From assembly GCF_030867095.1 (NCBI RefSeq), contig NC_081826.1, positions 250,088,251-250,152,250 of the forward strand: DNA of 64,000 bases. Direction: 5' to 3'. Of this stretch, positions 1 through 11,191 are shown piece after piece. Position 1 is the first letter of the stretch; each line of letters begins with the position of its first letter. The notes below the pieces were generated by a model. That model worked only from the letters and a program-made list of their open reading frames with translations. It ran no database searches and was not told where the DNA came from. Origin of the DNA: Alligator mississippiensis. Lineage: Eukaryota; Chordata; Crocodylia; Alligatoridae. The translations under genes were made by a program, and so were the position numbers.

Positions 1-1592
1 CTCAGGAGAGGCACCGCCAGGCCTAGGGTCAGAGAGGACCTAGTCAGGGAACTTCTGGTGGTTCTGGACATATTCAAATCAGCAGGTCCAGATGATCTCC
101 ACCCCAGGGTGCTGAGGGAATTGGCAGAGGTCATTGCGGGACCCCTGGCACAACTTAACGAGCACTGGAGGTGCTCTGGCGAGGTGCCAGAGGACTGGAA
201 AAGGGCCAACGTGATCCCCATTTTCAAAAAAGGAAGGAAGGAGGACCCAGGAAACTATAGACCTGTTAGTCTTACCTCAGTCCTGGGAAAGCTCTTTGGG
301 AAAATTATCCAGGAGCACATCTGTGAGGGACCAGCAGGGGAGATTATGCATAGGGGCAACCAACATGGGTTCATTACAGGCAGGTCCTGTCAGACCTACC
401 TGGTTGCCCTCTATGACCAGGTCACAAAATCCTTGGACGCAGGTATCACAGTGGACGTAGTCTTTCTGGACTTTAGGAAGGCCTTCGACACTGTCTCTCA
501 CCCCATTCTCATGAAAAAATTAAGTGATGATGCCTGCACAGTCACATGGGTTGTAAATTGGCTGGAGGACCACACCGAGAGAGTGATGGTGGATGGGTCA
601 TTTTCGACCTGGAGGGATGTGGGCAGTGGGGTTCCCCAGGGCTCAGTCCTTGGATCTGCACTGTTCAACATCTTGATCAGTGACTTGGACAAGGGGGTGA
701 AAAGCACCTTGTTCAAATTTGCGGATGATGCTAAGATGTGGGGAGAAGTGGGCACGCTAGAAGGGAGGGACAAGCTACAACTAGATCTGGACAGGTTACA
801 GGGGTGAGCGGATGAGACTAGAATGGGTTTCAGTATTGACAAGTGCAAGGTACTGCACCTAGGGAGGAAGAACCAGCGGCATACCTACAGGCTGGGGAAC
901 TCCCTTCTCATCAGCACAGAGGCAGAAAAGAATCTTGGAGTCACTACTGATTCCAAGATGAACATGGGCCACCAATGTGAGGACGCAATCAGTAAGGCTA
1001 ACCGCAACTTGTCATGCATCCACAGATGCATCACAAGCAGGTCCAAGGAGGTGATCCTCCCCCTCTATGCGACATTGGTCAGGCTGCAGTTGGAGTACTG
1101 CATCCAGTTCTGGGTGCTACACTTCAGGAGGGATGTGGACAGCATCGAGAGGGTCCAGAGGAGGGCCACTCGCATGATCAGTGGTCAGCAGGGCAGGCCC
1201 TTCGAGGAGAGGCTACGGGACCTGAACCTGTTCAGCCTCCTCAAAAGAAGGCTGAGCAGGGATCTGGTGGCCATCTATAAACTTAGCAAGGAGGACCAGC
1301 GTGGAACAGGAGAGATCCTGTTCCCCAAGCACTTCCAGGAGTAACTAGGAATAACGGTCATAAGTTGACTGAGAGTAGGTTCAGGCAGACATCAGGAGGC
1401 ACTACTTCACTGTCAGGGCGGCTAGGATCTGGAACCAACTTCCAAGGGAAGTGGTGCTCGCTCCTACCCTGGGGGTCTTCAAAAGGAGGCTAGATAATCA
1501 CCTAGCTGGGGTCGTTTGATTCTTGCCCAGAGCAGGGGGTCGGACTCGATGATCTGCTCACGTCCCTTCCAACCCTACCCTACCAACTATGA
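1..1592 (+). mobile_element. CR1 LINE, ORF2 reverse transcriptase and 3' end, cut by window start
   Basis: Non-LTR retrotransposon of the CR1 clade. One frame from 58 reads through the reverse transcriptase: SAGPDDLHPRVL, DWKRANVIPIFKKG, the GVPQGSVLG block near 630-655 and the catalytic FADD at about 718-729. The same frame resumes at 823 with the KCKVLHLG block and then the C-terminal ERVQRRATRMI and LFSLLKRRLSRDL blocks. The 3' tail has the CR1 signature of a GACTCGATGATCT-like box and CCCTTCCAACC just before the end. It is dead: a TGA at 805-807 replaces what is usually Trp, a TAA lies at 1342-1344, and a base appears lost near 1390, because the last part of the protein continues in another frame to about 1520. 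The 5' part lies outside the window. It sits in an SSBP2 intron in the same orientation as the gene. Confidence 0.93.
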
Positions 1593-3678
1593 AACTAAGA
1601 GACTCCATTACAGAAAAAGAAATCCAGACTTTTTTATTTAAGAAATAGATATGATTTAGTAATAGAAAAGTAGTGAAAGTTAAAATATATATATTAATAA
1701 GTAATGCAGTTTACCTTGTGTCAAGGCAGTTACACATCCATTTAAGGCAGCCACACAAGAAGCAGGAAACATCTTATTTTTCTTAAGAATGCTAACAACA
1801 TTTAACTCCATGTAATCCTACAGCTCTTCAGCAGCACCATGGAGCTTTTTTTGTTTTTCTCTGCCTGAAGTTTCCTCCATGACCTCTACTTAATTTACAA
1901 ATTTCAACAGCTTGTTAGATGCAAGTCAAGTGAGCTTGAAATGAGCTATCAGGTATCAGACGCAGTCTGGTCATTGCTGCTTATGCTCTGCTGAGCTCCT
2001 TGCTGTCCTAGCTAGACTGCTTCCAACACTTGGAGCCAGCTATTGAAAGCTAACAGGAATATCGCTGCACTATGCTGCAGACTGCAGTGTGAACATTGGT
2101 CTTTTTAAGCATTTACATTAATCCAAGTATTACCTGCTGTGCAATATCATGTTTACATTCTGTGTCACATCAGTGTTTTGGATGAGGAAAGAGCTACAGT
2201 ATTGTGATGAGTTTTCTTAGATAACGGGGACCTAGAAATCTAAGTATCGTGCATGGCAGAAAGTAGCAAGAAGCTGAACATCTCACCTTGTAATTACTAG
2301 CCAAGGAAGGCTTGCTGAATATTTGTCTTGAGCCTGCAAGAACTGCTTGTGTCAGGAAATTCCTTGCATGAGAAACTATGAATGCTTTTTTTTCCTCATA
2401 CACACAACTACACAAGACTGCCTACAGTCATTGTCCAAGTCCAGATATCCTCCAAAAAGCATGTTGCACAGATGGCCACATACAGAGTAATGATGTTTCA
2501 TGTCAGTACAAGAACCAAAAAATTAAAAAAATAATTTTAAAAGACACAGATCGACTTGAAATGACATTTCATAAGGATCAAAACAACCCAAAAAATCATT
2601 TCAAGTTGAAAGATTTTGTGTCATGTTATTTAACTCTCTTTAAAACACTTGTTTTTAATGTGCCCGCCAGGGGGGGAGGGGGTAATGTTTATTCACGGAT
2701 TTAAAAAATCACTCAGTTCTAGCTATGCCTCTTCTGTTGAGTAGTATATGTTTTTCCCTAGCTTTGCATATGCATCATTGTATTTCACAAACAGCAATGT
2801 ATAAGGAACATTTTACATAGTTTTCAGTATTGTTTTGGAAATATTTTAAATGTTTTAAAGAACAACACATTCCAATAGAAAAGTTTTGAGAGACTCTTTA
2901 CCATCATCATGAATGTTTATTGTTGCTGTGTGAATAATACTGAGAAAAACACTGAAGACTCAGCAGTCTTGGGTCATCATTTGGTTCCCTACATGCAACG
3001 AAGGAGTTTCCATCAGCTAATTGCTTTATCTTAGCAACACTATAATAAAAGATTATTGGGAAATATTCAGTACACAACCACTGAGACATCCCAGCAGGTG
3101 TTAGGTTTGCCTTCAAGTAGGAATGCAGAGCTAAGTGGTCTAGAGCAGCAAGTGGCACATGAATAGATATGAATACTTCCATAAAATTAAAATGTGTTAT
3201 TAATTATATTTCTTCTTGCTTTCTTTTTATCCCAAACAACACTTTCACAATCACTTATGAAGAACCCAACAGGTCTTGAATTTTGTCAATGGCATAATAC
3301 ATGATTTAGGAACTGAGTCGGGATGAATCGGTTTAGAAACTGGTAGAATTGGGTATGAGAAAGGAAGAGTATTCAAGGACAATTTTCTACAATATCTAAT
3401 TACCTGTTTAAAGGCCAGTGATAATCTTGGATTAGTTTAATACTCTAAATGGTCTGTTTATCAGTTGAAATCACACTTTACTGCAGTGGATGCTTTGATG
3501 CTACCAGAAGACACAGGTGAAAGACAGAAATTTCAAAAAGGCATCTTTTTGCTTACACAGTGAACCGATTGTTCTGAAGTTACACCACAGAGCAGTTGAC
3601 ATTGAGCTTCTTGGTCGCATAGCTGGTCAGAAGCCAAAGTTTGTTTGATTAAATCCTCATCTGCCATTTTTTTTGCAG
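1593..3678. other. SSBP2 intron, no recognised feature
   Basis: AT-rich intronic sequence between the CR1 tail and the first SSBP2 exon seen. A short G run lies near 2670. I see no gene and no repeat that I can name. The last bases before 3679 are a T-rich tract ending in CAG, a good 3' splice site. Confidence 0.6.
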
Positions 3679-3727
3679 GGGTCCAGGAGGTGGTAGACCT
3701 TGGCCAAACCCAACAAATGCCAATTCT
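3679..3727 (+). CDS. SSBP2: SSBP2 coding exon (first in window), Pro/Gly-rich region
   Basis: Internal exon of single-stranded DNA-binding protein 2, a nuclear cofactor that binds and stabilises LDB1 in LIM-homeodomain and LMO complexes. The first base completes a split codon (Met in the family, NM-GPGGGRPW). The next 16 codons read GPGGGRPWPNPTNANS, which matches my memory of vertebrate SSBP2; SSBP3 has GPGAGRPWPNPNSANS. The acceptor is T-rich plus GCAG and the donor is GTAAGT at 3728, leaving phase 0. The N-terminal LisH/LUFS domain that contacts LDB1 lies in upstream exons outside the window. This piece belongs to the disordered proline/glycine-rich activation region. Confidence 0.93.
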
Positions 3728-5420
3728 GTAAGTAAAGATTATTCAACAAGTAGAATAGTCCATGCCCAGTTTTGTTTCCCATTGTACTTTCTGATGCTAG
3801 TGATTTCTACCCTTTCATAGCATGAAATAATGTATTATAAAGTACATCTCCTAGTTTACCTTTCTTCTACTTTTGATTGTGGATTCCTTTTGGATTCCCA
3901 GTTATACAACAGACCTGCAGCAACTACATCACTTGTTCAAATAGTGTTCAATATATATATTAACTTATTTTAATACAACATAACTATCAAGGTAGCATAG
4001 GAATCAGCGTCTTCTGACCTGTGACCTCTATAGACCACAATTTGAAAAGATAAGCTGTAATTTTCTAGTTGCCTTAAGTTGTTTTGTTCCCTTCTTCATT
4101 CTTATTTTACAAATTATTCTGTTATCTGATTGCAAGCCTCCCTGCACTTTTGGTTGGAAGTGTGTCATAGAAATCAAATAAATACATAAATAATATTGCC
4201 TCAATAGTTTTTATAGGGAAAAAGCATATTAATTTATATGCCCATTAACATCAAATTATAGAGTAATCTCTCACAAGACATTGTCCATTTTGATATTTTT
4301 AACAACTGAATTCTGGCCCTCACAAAAAGCCACCCACACTCTTGAAATTAATAGGTTGCAATAGCTACAGTTGAAGAACAATTAAGGAATGATTCAGCCT
4401 ATAACCTATACTGACTGCCAGTATTTGAAAAGATACAGAGCTCAAGAGTTTAGTTTTAGTAAACATGATGAAGACCTTCATAATATGTACCTTAAATTCT
4501 TGAGTAATCTGGTAGAATCATATGTTCCTTCTGAGCATTTATAATAAGGTCAGGGGATTCTGTTGGTGGATTTGCAGTTAATTCTGGACTAAATAGGAGG
4601 GAAAGTATTTTTGAAATGAAGACTTAAATTTTGAAAGTATCTCCCAAATGGCCTCTAGCACTTTTTGTATTCTCTGCCGGAGCCATGGTAACTTCACTTC
4701 CAGTTTAATTTTTAAGAGCTGCTTGGTGCTCAGAAATTCAGTGTTTCTTCAAGCTATGGTTAATGAGCTGCCTATGATCTTGCTGCCACTCCATGGAGTG
4801 CTGGCTGGCCACAAAGTGTTGATTCTCTTCCTTTTTCTGTTGAATTATACTTTAAAAAGCTAGAAATGGTTTAAACACTCTTCTTATTGTATATTTCCAT
4901 AAAATTATTTCTAGTGAGTGCAAATGTATGTTTCAATGGCCAGGTAAATCATGAACGGGAAAGATGTAGCCCGCATTATGAAAATGCTTGAGACCTCCTG
5001 CATTAGACACATTTATATTAAGTTAATTAAATCCTTGTTTTAGCCAAGTGATGTTCTAGTTTTAAACTTCTCAACACCATCTTCCTGAGCTGCTGCTCAG
5101 TCACATAGAGAAGGTCTCTGAAATGCCTTTTTATAAAGAAGAAAACTAAGTTACTTCCCACAAAATAGCATCTGTAACAGATCTGTATAAGCTGGATAAT
5201 GATATTTAATTGGAACATTCACATTCTCCTTTTAAAAAGAAAGGTCGTTTCTGGAGTTCAGATAGTGAATATCATGATATTTCCTAAGGTCAGACTGAGA
5301 GAGAGAGAATACAACTATTCCACTTTATAGCCTTGCTTCATTTTACGGACCTAAAAAGATATTTAAGTCTGTTCTTTTTCAGGATACCATGTGAACCTTG
5401 TTTACTTAGTTTAGCTTTGT
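3728..5420. other. SSBP2 intron, no recognised feature
   Basis: AT-rich intron following the first exon. No coding similarity and no repeat I can identify. The short open frames here look like chance. Confidence 0.6.
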
Positions 5421-5428
5421 GTTTAAGA

Positions 5429-6075
5429 TAGAGGTGTTAAACTTATCTTGCCCTGTGAACCAGTTGAACAGGCTGGGGCCAACCCATGCATCCCATGGAG
5501 CACCCCCTCCCACCCCACCACATGCCAGATCCAGTGCCTGCTCCGGGACCTGCACTGCATGCCACACCCATTTCAGCTGGTCTGGGATGCATACCACACT
5601 TGGCAACCATTTCAGCAAGTCCAGGATCTGCAGTACACACAGCACCTACCCCTGCGAGTGTGTGACTGTGCCACATGCAGCACACATTCCAGTCAGTTTC
5701 TGATGTATGCTACACACACTGCCTATTCTGATCAGTCTGGAACAGGTGCCATATGAGGCACCCACCAGAAAACCACATGCAGCATTGGGATGCCATGTGC
5801 AGTACAGTCCCAGACCAGCAGAAGCACGCACCACATGTAGCATGGATCCCAGACCAGCCAGAGTGGGCACTGCATGCAGCATGCATTCCAGGCCCTGCAG
5901 CTAGAGCTTGTCCAGCACACCCCTCACTGATCGAAGTCCCTTCCAGCCCTGATGTCTATGAAATATATGAAACCCCATTTGGGTCAACTATCAGACCCAG
6001 GGATAGCACTGGGGGCCAGATAATGGAGATTTCCAGGCTAGATCTGGCCCACAGACCATATCTTTGACACCCCTA
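5429..6075. mobile_element. Non-autonomous hAT DNA transposon with internal minisatellite
   Basis: The left end reads TAGAGGTGTTAAACTTAT. The right end, reverse-complemented, reads TAGGGGTGTCAAAGATATGG. These are inverted termini of hAT type. The flanks are 8-bp target duplications, GTTTAAGA (5421-5428) and GTTTAAGT (6076-6083), with one mismatch. The 647-bp interior codes for nothing credible. It is an expanded, imperfect tandem array of units of roughly 35-40 bp, rich in GCAGCA, CCAGAC and CCACATG words, between about 5520 and 5900. The array explains the overlapping open frames on both strands. Confidence 0.85.
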
Positions 6076-6329
6076 GTTTAAGTTCCTCCCTGTACTGGGG
6101 CTGAAACATTTATAACTTTGCAACTTACTGACGTGTTACCCTAGTTTGTTGTGGTTTGTGCAGGTGAAGCATGAAGCTTGTAGTAGTATGAGCAAGTGCT
6201 ATAACTGATAGTGCAGAAGCTGCTAATTAAGATCTTGATCCTGCAAGCAATTCAGGCTCTATATGGCACAATGCAGATACCTGAGCTAGGCCTGAATTAG
6301 CTAGTTTTTGCACTGAAAACATCTGTAAT

Positions 6330-7342
6330 AGGGCATGACAGGCTCGTGGCCCTAGGGCAGCCATAATGCTCTCTGGTGGTCTTGCAGCTTCTGCCAAGCT
6401 CAGACTCTAATGTCACTCTCCGTAGATTGCTTGCCCACCAAGCCTTGTTCTTATTATTAAAGGTTGATTAAGGGAGACTGCCCATAGGCCTTAGAGTGAG
6501 CCTTAATCCTAACAATTCCCCACTGGGTCTCTCCTATTCCCCACTAGTTTCAGTCCAGCCCTCAGATCTGATAGGTCCCTCTCGGCCTGACTATGCACCT
6601 GTAGGGCACCTGTAGCCTCAAGGGGAAATTGTGTGGCTCTGTTCCTCCCCTACACCACACCCCAAACCCTCATGGATGTTATCACTATGACATTCAATTC
6701 ACATACTTGGCCCCTTTTGGCCCTGAGACCCCCAGTCTCCTTCTCAGACCCTCTCTCTGGGCTCACAGACCCCCGATCTCCTGCGCAGCCCCTCTCTCTG
6801 GGCACGTGGGCCCCACAGTTCAGCTTACAACCCCTCTCAGACTCGTGGACCCTCATCTGGCCCTTTCTCTGTCCCTAGGCCCATTGGCCCTCTGGTCCAT
6901 CTGTCCGTCAGTCCCTTCCTCCTGTACTCTGCCTATCTTTATATCTTCTTGGGCCTCACTCTCTTTCAACCCTGCTTGTCCCTGAACCCTCTGATGATGC
7001 TCCCAGTCCTTTCCAGGCCTGGACCCCACTCTCAGCCCCTGCTCGGCTGCTGGCACTCTAAGTATGTCTTGCCTACCCTTGCAGGGCTGCAAGCTAAACT
7101 GCTAGTACAGCTTAATGAACACCTGCCCTCTGGCAGGCACTTAAGCTTTCTCTAGGCTTAACATAAAACAGGGGCACCTGCCCACACACCCGAAGTCCTT
7201 CTCTGTCCTAGGTAGTTCTTCGGTTCCCTGCATTGCAGAGGTTCTCATTCAGAGCCACTGTCAGTTCAGGAGTCCTCCTGCTCTGATGTCAGGAGCTCCT
7301 CACTCCATAGCTACCAGGGCAAGACTACCAGACTGGTGCAGG
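6330..7342. other. C-rich sequence of unknown class, partly tandem
   Basis: An abrupt change to C-rich, T-rich sequence. Around 6715-6850 a CCTCTCTCTGGGC-type motif recurs at roughly 50-bp spacing. It has several open frames on both strands but none with a recognisable domain. It may be a decayed interspersed element (LTR or DNA type), but I found no termini. Confidence 0.4.
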
Positions 7343-7350
7343 CTCTAAAC

Positions 7351-7575
7351 CAGGCATAGGCAACCCCTGGCATGGGTATCGGACTGTGGCACGTGAAGGC
7401 ACTTCTCTTGGCTTGCGTTCCTCTGGGCAGACAATGGGGAAGGGGTCAGGCCTGTGCTGCTACAAGGATCAGACACCTTGTGGCTCCAACACCATCTGCC
7501 CTGGCACACCAACATCTTATGAGTCAAGATGGCAGGTGTTTTTGGCACTCCACCCAAAAACATTGCCTACCCCTG
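7351..7575. mobile_element. Short non-autonomous hAT element
   Basis: The left end is CAGGCATAGGCAACCCCTGG. The right end, reverse-complemented, is CAGGGGTAGGCAATGTTTTT. The flanks CTCTAAAC (7343-7350) and CTCTAGGC (7576-7583) agree at 6 of 8 positions, as expected of an old hAT target duplication. Length is 225 bp; no transposase. Confidence 0.82.
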
Positions 7576-7667
7576 CTCTAGGCTTATATAGTTCGAGCCT
7601 GTGCCCTCTTCTGGTCATGTGAGTTTCTCATTAGCCCCTCTTTGCCACCTGTAAGTGCCTTGCTATA

Positions 7668-7958
7668 CAGGGGTTGACAACCTTTTTGCCATGGAGAGCT
7701 GCTGCTTATGACCCAGTCCCTACCTCAGGCCACAGCCTTGCATCCCCTGGTGAACAAATGATGATGTGAAGGAAATAAAATAAGGTAGGCACTAGAACCC
7801 TGGGACGCCTCCTCTGCTGCATGGGAGAGAATAAACTGAATATGGCAGGCTCTAGAACCCTGGGGGCCTCCTCTGCCACCATGGCTGGAGCATCTTACTA
7901 ATTCTTTGGGCTACCACGGGCCAGATCCAGCCCATGGGCCATAGGTTACCAACCCCTG
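7668..7958. mobile_element. Short non-autonomous hAT element
   Basis: The left end CAGGGGTTGACAACCTTTTT pairs with the right end, which reads CAGGGGTTGGTAACCTATGG when reverse-complemented. Next to the right end is the GGGCCAGATCCAGCCCATGG segment typical of this group. The 8-bp duplication cannot be recognised with confidence, so the insertion is probably old. It lies 92 bp after the previous hAT element. Confidence 0.75.
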
Positions 7959-8022
7959 ATCAGTATCCACATTAGCCTGAGCTGAGTCATGTATCTGTAC
8001 ATGGCAGTGCTGTGGGTTACAG

Positions 8023-8080
<58 letters not shown>
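8023..8080. repeat. (ATCT)n microsatellite, about 14.5 copies
   Basis: An uninterrupted ATCT tetranucleotide run of 58 bases, followed by a short CA-rich stretch. The lack of interruptions suggests it is polymorphic. Confidence 0.97.
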
Positions 8081-8354
8081 ATACACACATACATTATTCT
8101 ATTCCTTTTGACCTCAGTGGGATCACTCATTAGCAAAAGTACACATACTGTAACTAACCATGTAAAGTTTACAGGATTAGGGTCCAAGAAGCCTCCAATT
8201 TCTGATACATTATCTGATTTTTTTTCCTTACAAGCACAGAACAAATATTCGTGCTGTGTAACAGTGGAGGCAGTAATTTTTAAATTGAAGTATTTGGTAT
8301 TAAAGTCCCTCTGGTAACATTGGAATGCTGTTATAGCCAGGATGGGCCAGGAAA

Positions 8355-8570
8355 ATTGTGAGAGCCAGGGATTTTTGTGATTAATATCTTTTATTGAACC
8401 AACTGAATAGCTGGAATAGACCTAGACAAGCTTTCTAATGCAATGCATTCTTCTTCAATTCACCTGGAGAAGAATGCACAGCATTCAAAAGCTTATCAAA
8501 AGTCTATCCGAAACATGTCGTTGGACCAGTAAAAGATAACCACCCCACAAAAAAGTCTTGCCTCTTGCAC
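8355..8570. mobile_element. Long palindromic (foldback) DNA element
   Basis: The two halves are imperfect reverse complements of about 100 bp each: GAGAGCCAGGGATTTTTGTG then TATCTTTTATTGAACCAACT on the left, against TTGGACCAGTAAAAGATAAC then CAAAAAAGTCTTGCCTCTTG on the right. The centre lies near 8455-8465, around TTCTTCTTCAATTCACCTGGAGAAGAA. It would form a hairpin of about 215 nt. A related right half lies at about 22010-22120, so this is a dispersed family, probably a MITE. Confidence 0.72.
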
Positions 8571-8586
8571 ACTGAACCCTTTACTG

Positions 8587-8718
8587 TAGAATAAATGTTT
8601 CCTGTCAGTCAAACAACATTATATTTGTAAACATCAGTATTTTGTTCCTATATTCTACTGCCCCTCTAAAATTGAAGTTACACATATGCTTAAAAATCAG
8701 AACTTAAATTTTGGTGTG
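8587..8718 (+). repeat. Two-copy intronic repeat, copy 1 (upstream of the 36-nt exon)
   Basis: This segment aligns in the same orientation with 10262-10392. Shared blocks in order are TGTTTCC..CAGTCAA, ATTATATTTG, the TTCTAC stretch, and AAAATCAGAACT..AAATTTT at the end. By eye the two copies agree at about 70%. It could be a short MITE or SINE remnant or a local duplication. Copy 1 ends about 60 bp before the exon at 8777. Confidence 0.6.
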
Positions 8719-8776
8719 GACTCCATTCCTCCATCTTAATGAAGAAATAACTATTTTATTTTTCTTCATATTCTAG

Positions 8777-8812
8777 ATACCATATTCTTCAGCATCTCCT
8801 GGGAATTACGTA
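8777..8812 (+). CDS. SSBP2: SSBP2 coding exon, 36 nt
   Basis: A very short internal exon of exactly 12 codons, IPYSSASPGNYV, continuing directly from TNANS of the previous exon. SSBP3 has the related IPYSSSSPGTYV, as I recall it. The acceptor is TTCTAG and the donor GTAAGT at 8813. It is phase 0 at both ends, so skipping it would delete 12 residues without a frame change. It belongs to the Pro/Ser/Gly-rich part of the protein between the LDB1-binding N-terminus and the conserved C-terminus. Confidence 0.92.
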
Positions 8813-10080
8813 GTAAGTACAATTGTGTGTGTTTGCTCATTAGAATTGTTGCTACATTTTATTCAGGCAAAGAAATAGTTGTCCAGATGTTAAGAAGAGC
8901 CCTTGTGTATTGGTTGAGAAGTGAACATCTGATCTGTGTTTAGTTGTTTTGTCTGCCATATACAGTGCATATGTTGATGTTCATTACTAGAACAGTTATC
9001 AGTCTGGTTGGAATTGCCCTGAGTGTTGTGTTTTACTTCAGCATATGTTTCTGTAACCAATGCGATATATTGTCTTCAATAATAAAGGAGAAAACACAGC
9101 CTTTTCTTGGTGACTCAATAGTGTGTTTGCATTCGTGAAATTATGAAAAAAAAAGATTTCTAAAAATTAGGAAGGCTTAAACTTCCCAAAGATGCGTAGA
9201 ATATCTCTTAAAAGGATACTCACAACTAATGTGTTTTGGGATGTTTATATTCTCTGGTGCTATAATTACCTCCTGGAGATCTGAAAACATTTTTTCCACA
9301 CAGACTTATTTTTTTTTGGCAGGCATACACTTTATTTTGCAATTGGATTGCTCCTGAAATTGGCATAGTAATTTTTGCTTAGCAAATTCTTTAAAATTAA
9401 TTATATTACATTTAATAGTAACATTCTATGTCTGTCTTTCATCCTAAAGAACCCAAAGGGCTAAATAATATAGCTGTCATAGAGATATAATAATCTACAA
9501 TATGCTCTGTTTAGGAAACATTTAATCTATCAACAGAATCGTTTCCTGTAGACCAATAGGAACATACACTGATGTGTTTCCTGTGACTGAACTGCACCAG
9601 AAAAGGCACAGACCTCAAGGATGGAACTCTGTTCTTTGTCTTGTGGATTTTTTGTCTGATTATGTAATTTTCCAAGAATGCTGTTTGAATGCTTTGTGTT
9701 CCTTAGTAATGAAGTGAAGTTATGATAGGCTGAGGACATTAGAATTGACTCACCTGTCTATTTGCCTGAATTGACCTAAATATGTTGATCTCCAGGCCAG
9801 GCAACAAATCTCATCCTTTTACTACAAAATTTACAGTCTATGTTTTTTATCGTTTTGCTGTAAATACTGGCTAATTATTGATGCTATTGGAAGGAGTTTT
9901 CTGCAGGACTTGTGTTTACCTTCTGAGTTCTGTTTTTAAATAAATGCCAAGGGTTTCTAGCACCTCAGAGAGAGATGAGGTTTTCTATACCTTTAGAAAT
10001 GTAAAGAAACAAAAAATTAAATCAAGGTCTTAGCTTAGGATCCAATTCTATGCCCAGATCTATTCAGAGGGCAGTAAGTG
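8813..10080. other. SSBP2 intron, no recognised feature
   Basis: AT-rich intronic sequence with nothing that I can support. A T-run followed by GGCAG at about 9309-9325 resembles an acceptor, but no open frame with family similarity follows it. Confidence 0.55.
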
Positions 10081-10083
10081 TAG

Positions 10084-10815
10084 ATGGCTGCAACAGAAAA
10101 GCATAATATCCTTGCATATATAACAAAGGGAGCGGTGAGCAAGAGATTATTTTACCTGTACTCTACATCTGATATTGATGAGATTGATACTGCAATGCTG
10201 TGTCCAGTTCTAATGATCACATTTGTGACATTGTACAGTAAAAGGTACTGTACAAGACAATTACAGTGAGATGTTTCCCTCCAGTCAAGCACTATTATAT
10301 TTGCTAATATGAGTGTTTTCTCCTTATCTTCTACCTTCCTTTTAAAAACTGAATTTGAACAATATGCTAGAAAATCAGAACTCAAATTTTAAATTGAAAA
10401 ATTGGTGAGGGTGCAGCAAAGAGACACTCAAATTATTTGAGAGTGAAGAAAAAGCCGTACAGTGAAATACTTAGAGATCACAAGCTGTTCAGTTTATCAG
10501 AAAGAAGACTGGAAGATGACTTGATTACACTGTGAGAGTACCTTCACAGGAAGAGCTCTTTAAGCTAGAGTAGAAAGGCATTGCAAAAACAAAGGCTAGA
10601 AGCTGAAATCAGACAAAATTCAAATTTTAGAGCAGTCACAAACTTATAACAATGGGGGTAATTAGCCACTGAAATGAGCTACTAAGTAATGGTTTCTCCA
10701 TTTCTTCGTGTTTTTGCCAAACACACACAAGTTACTGGACTCAGTAGAAGGGTAACTGGGTGAGAATTAATGGCCATTAATCAAGAGATGATCTAATGTT
10801 TCCTTTTCTCCTTAT
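10084..10815 (+). mobile_element. Old CR1-like LINE, C-terminal and 3' end, interrupted
   Basis: Degraded CR1-type 3' region. Near 10190 the CTGTGTCCAGTTCT segment is the usual codons for the EYCVQFW block. From 10396 a GGTGAGGGTGCAGCAAAGAG segment matches the ERVQRRA block, then AAGCTGTTCAGTTTATC and GAAGACTGGAAGATGACTTGA match the LFSL..RRLRGDL block. It ends in AGATGATCTAATG, the CR1 3' box. Between about 10237 and 10395 it is split by copy 2 of the short repeat listed separately. Many stops; far older than the CR1 at position 1. Confidence 0.62.
10262..10392 (+). repeat. Two-copy intronic repeat, copy 2, inside an old CR1
   Basis: Counterpart of 8587-8718. It separates two parts of the CR1 C-terminus that should be adjacent, so it arrived after that LINE. 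ATTG occurs on both sides of the insertion and might be a short target duplication, but this is weak. Confidence 0.6.
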
Positions 10816-11191
10816 GCATCTGTGACATCTGTAGTGAAGCAGGCTTAATTACTTACACCGCTCAGAAGTACTCAGTAGTCTTGTCCAATGAACCTTTCTT
10901 TCATTTTTTGTGTCATTGTGACAAGGTGTTTAAGCAGAATTTGCAGATTTTGTTTGCAAACTGACAGGCCATGCTGTGAGCACTTCTGCTGTGGCCCTGA
11001 ATTTGTGACCTTTGGGCTGTTAACTATGAGTCTTAGTGCCCACACCACCCCAGTCCCCATCCAGAATGCTACAAAGTGAAAGATAAAGACTGGTAGTTGG
11101 TACATTATACTGTTAGCTTTGTAACAGCCCAGAAGTATGTGAGGGAGTGAGTAAGTGAGTGAGTGGACTGCAGGGTCATAGTCTTAATGCA

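Noticed and set aside
9295-9350. Possible cryptic SSBP2 exon after a T-run and GGCAG
   Set aside because: The following sequence has no SSBP-like peptide in any frame and no convincing donor close by; the known neighbours already join in phase.
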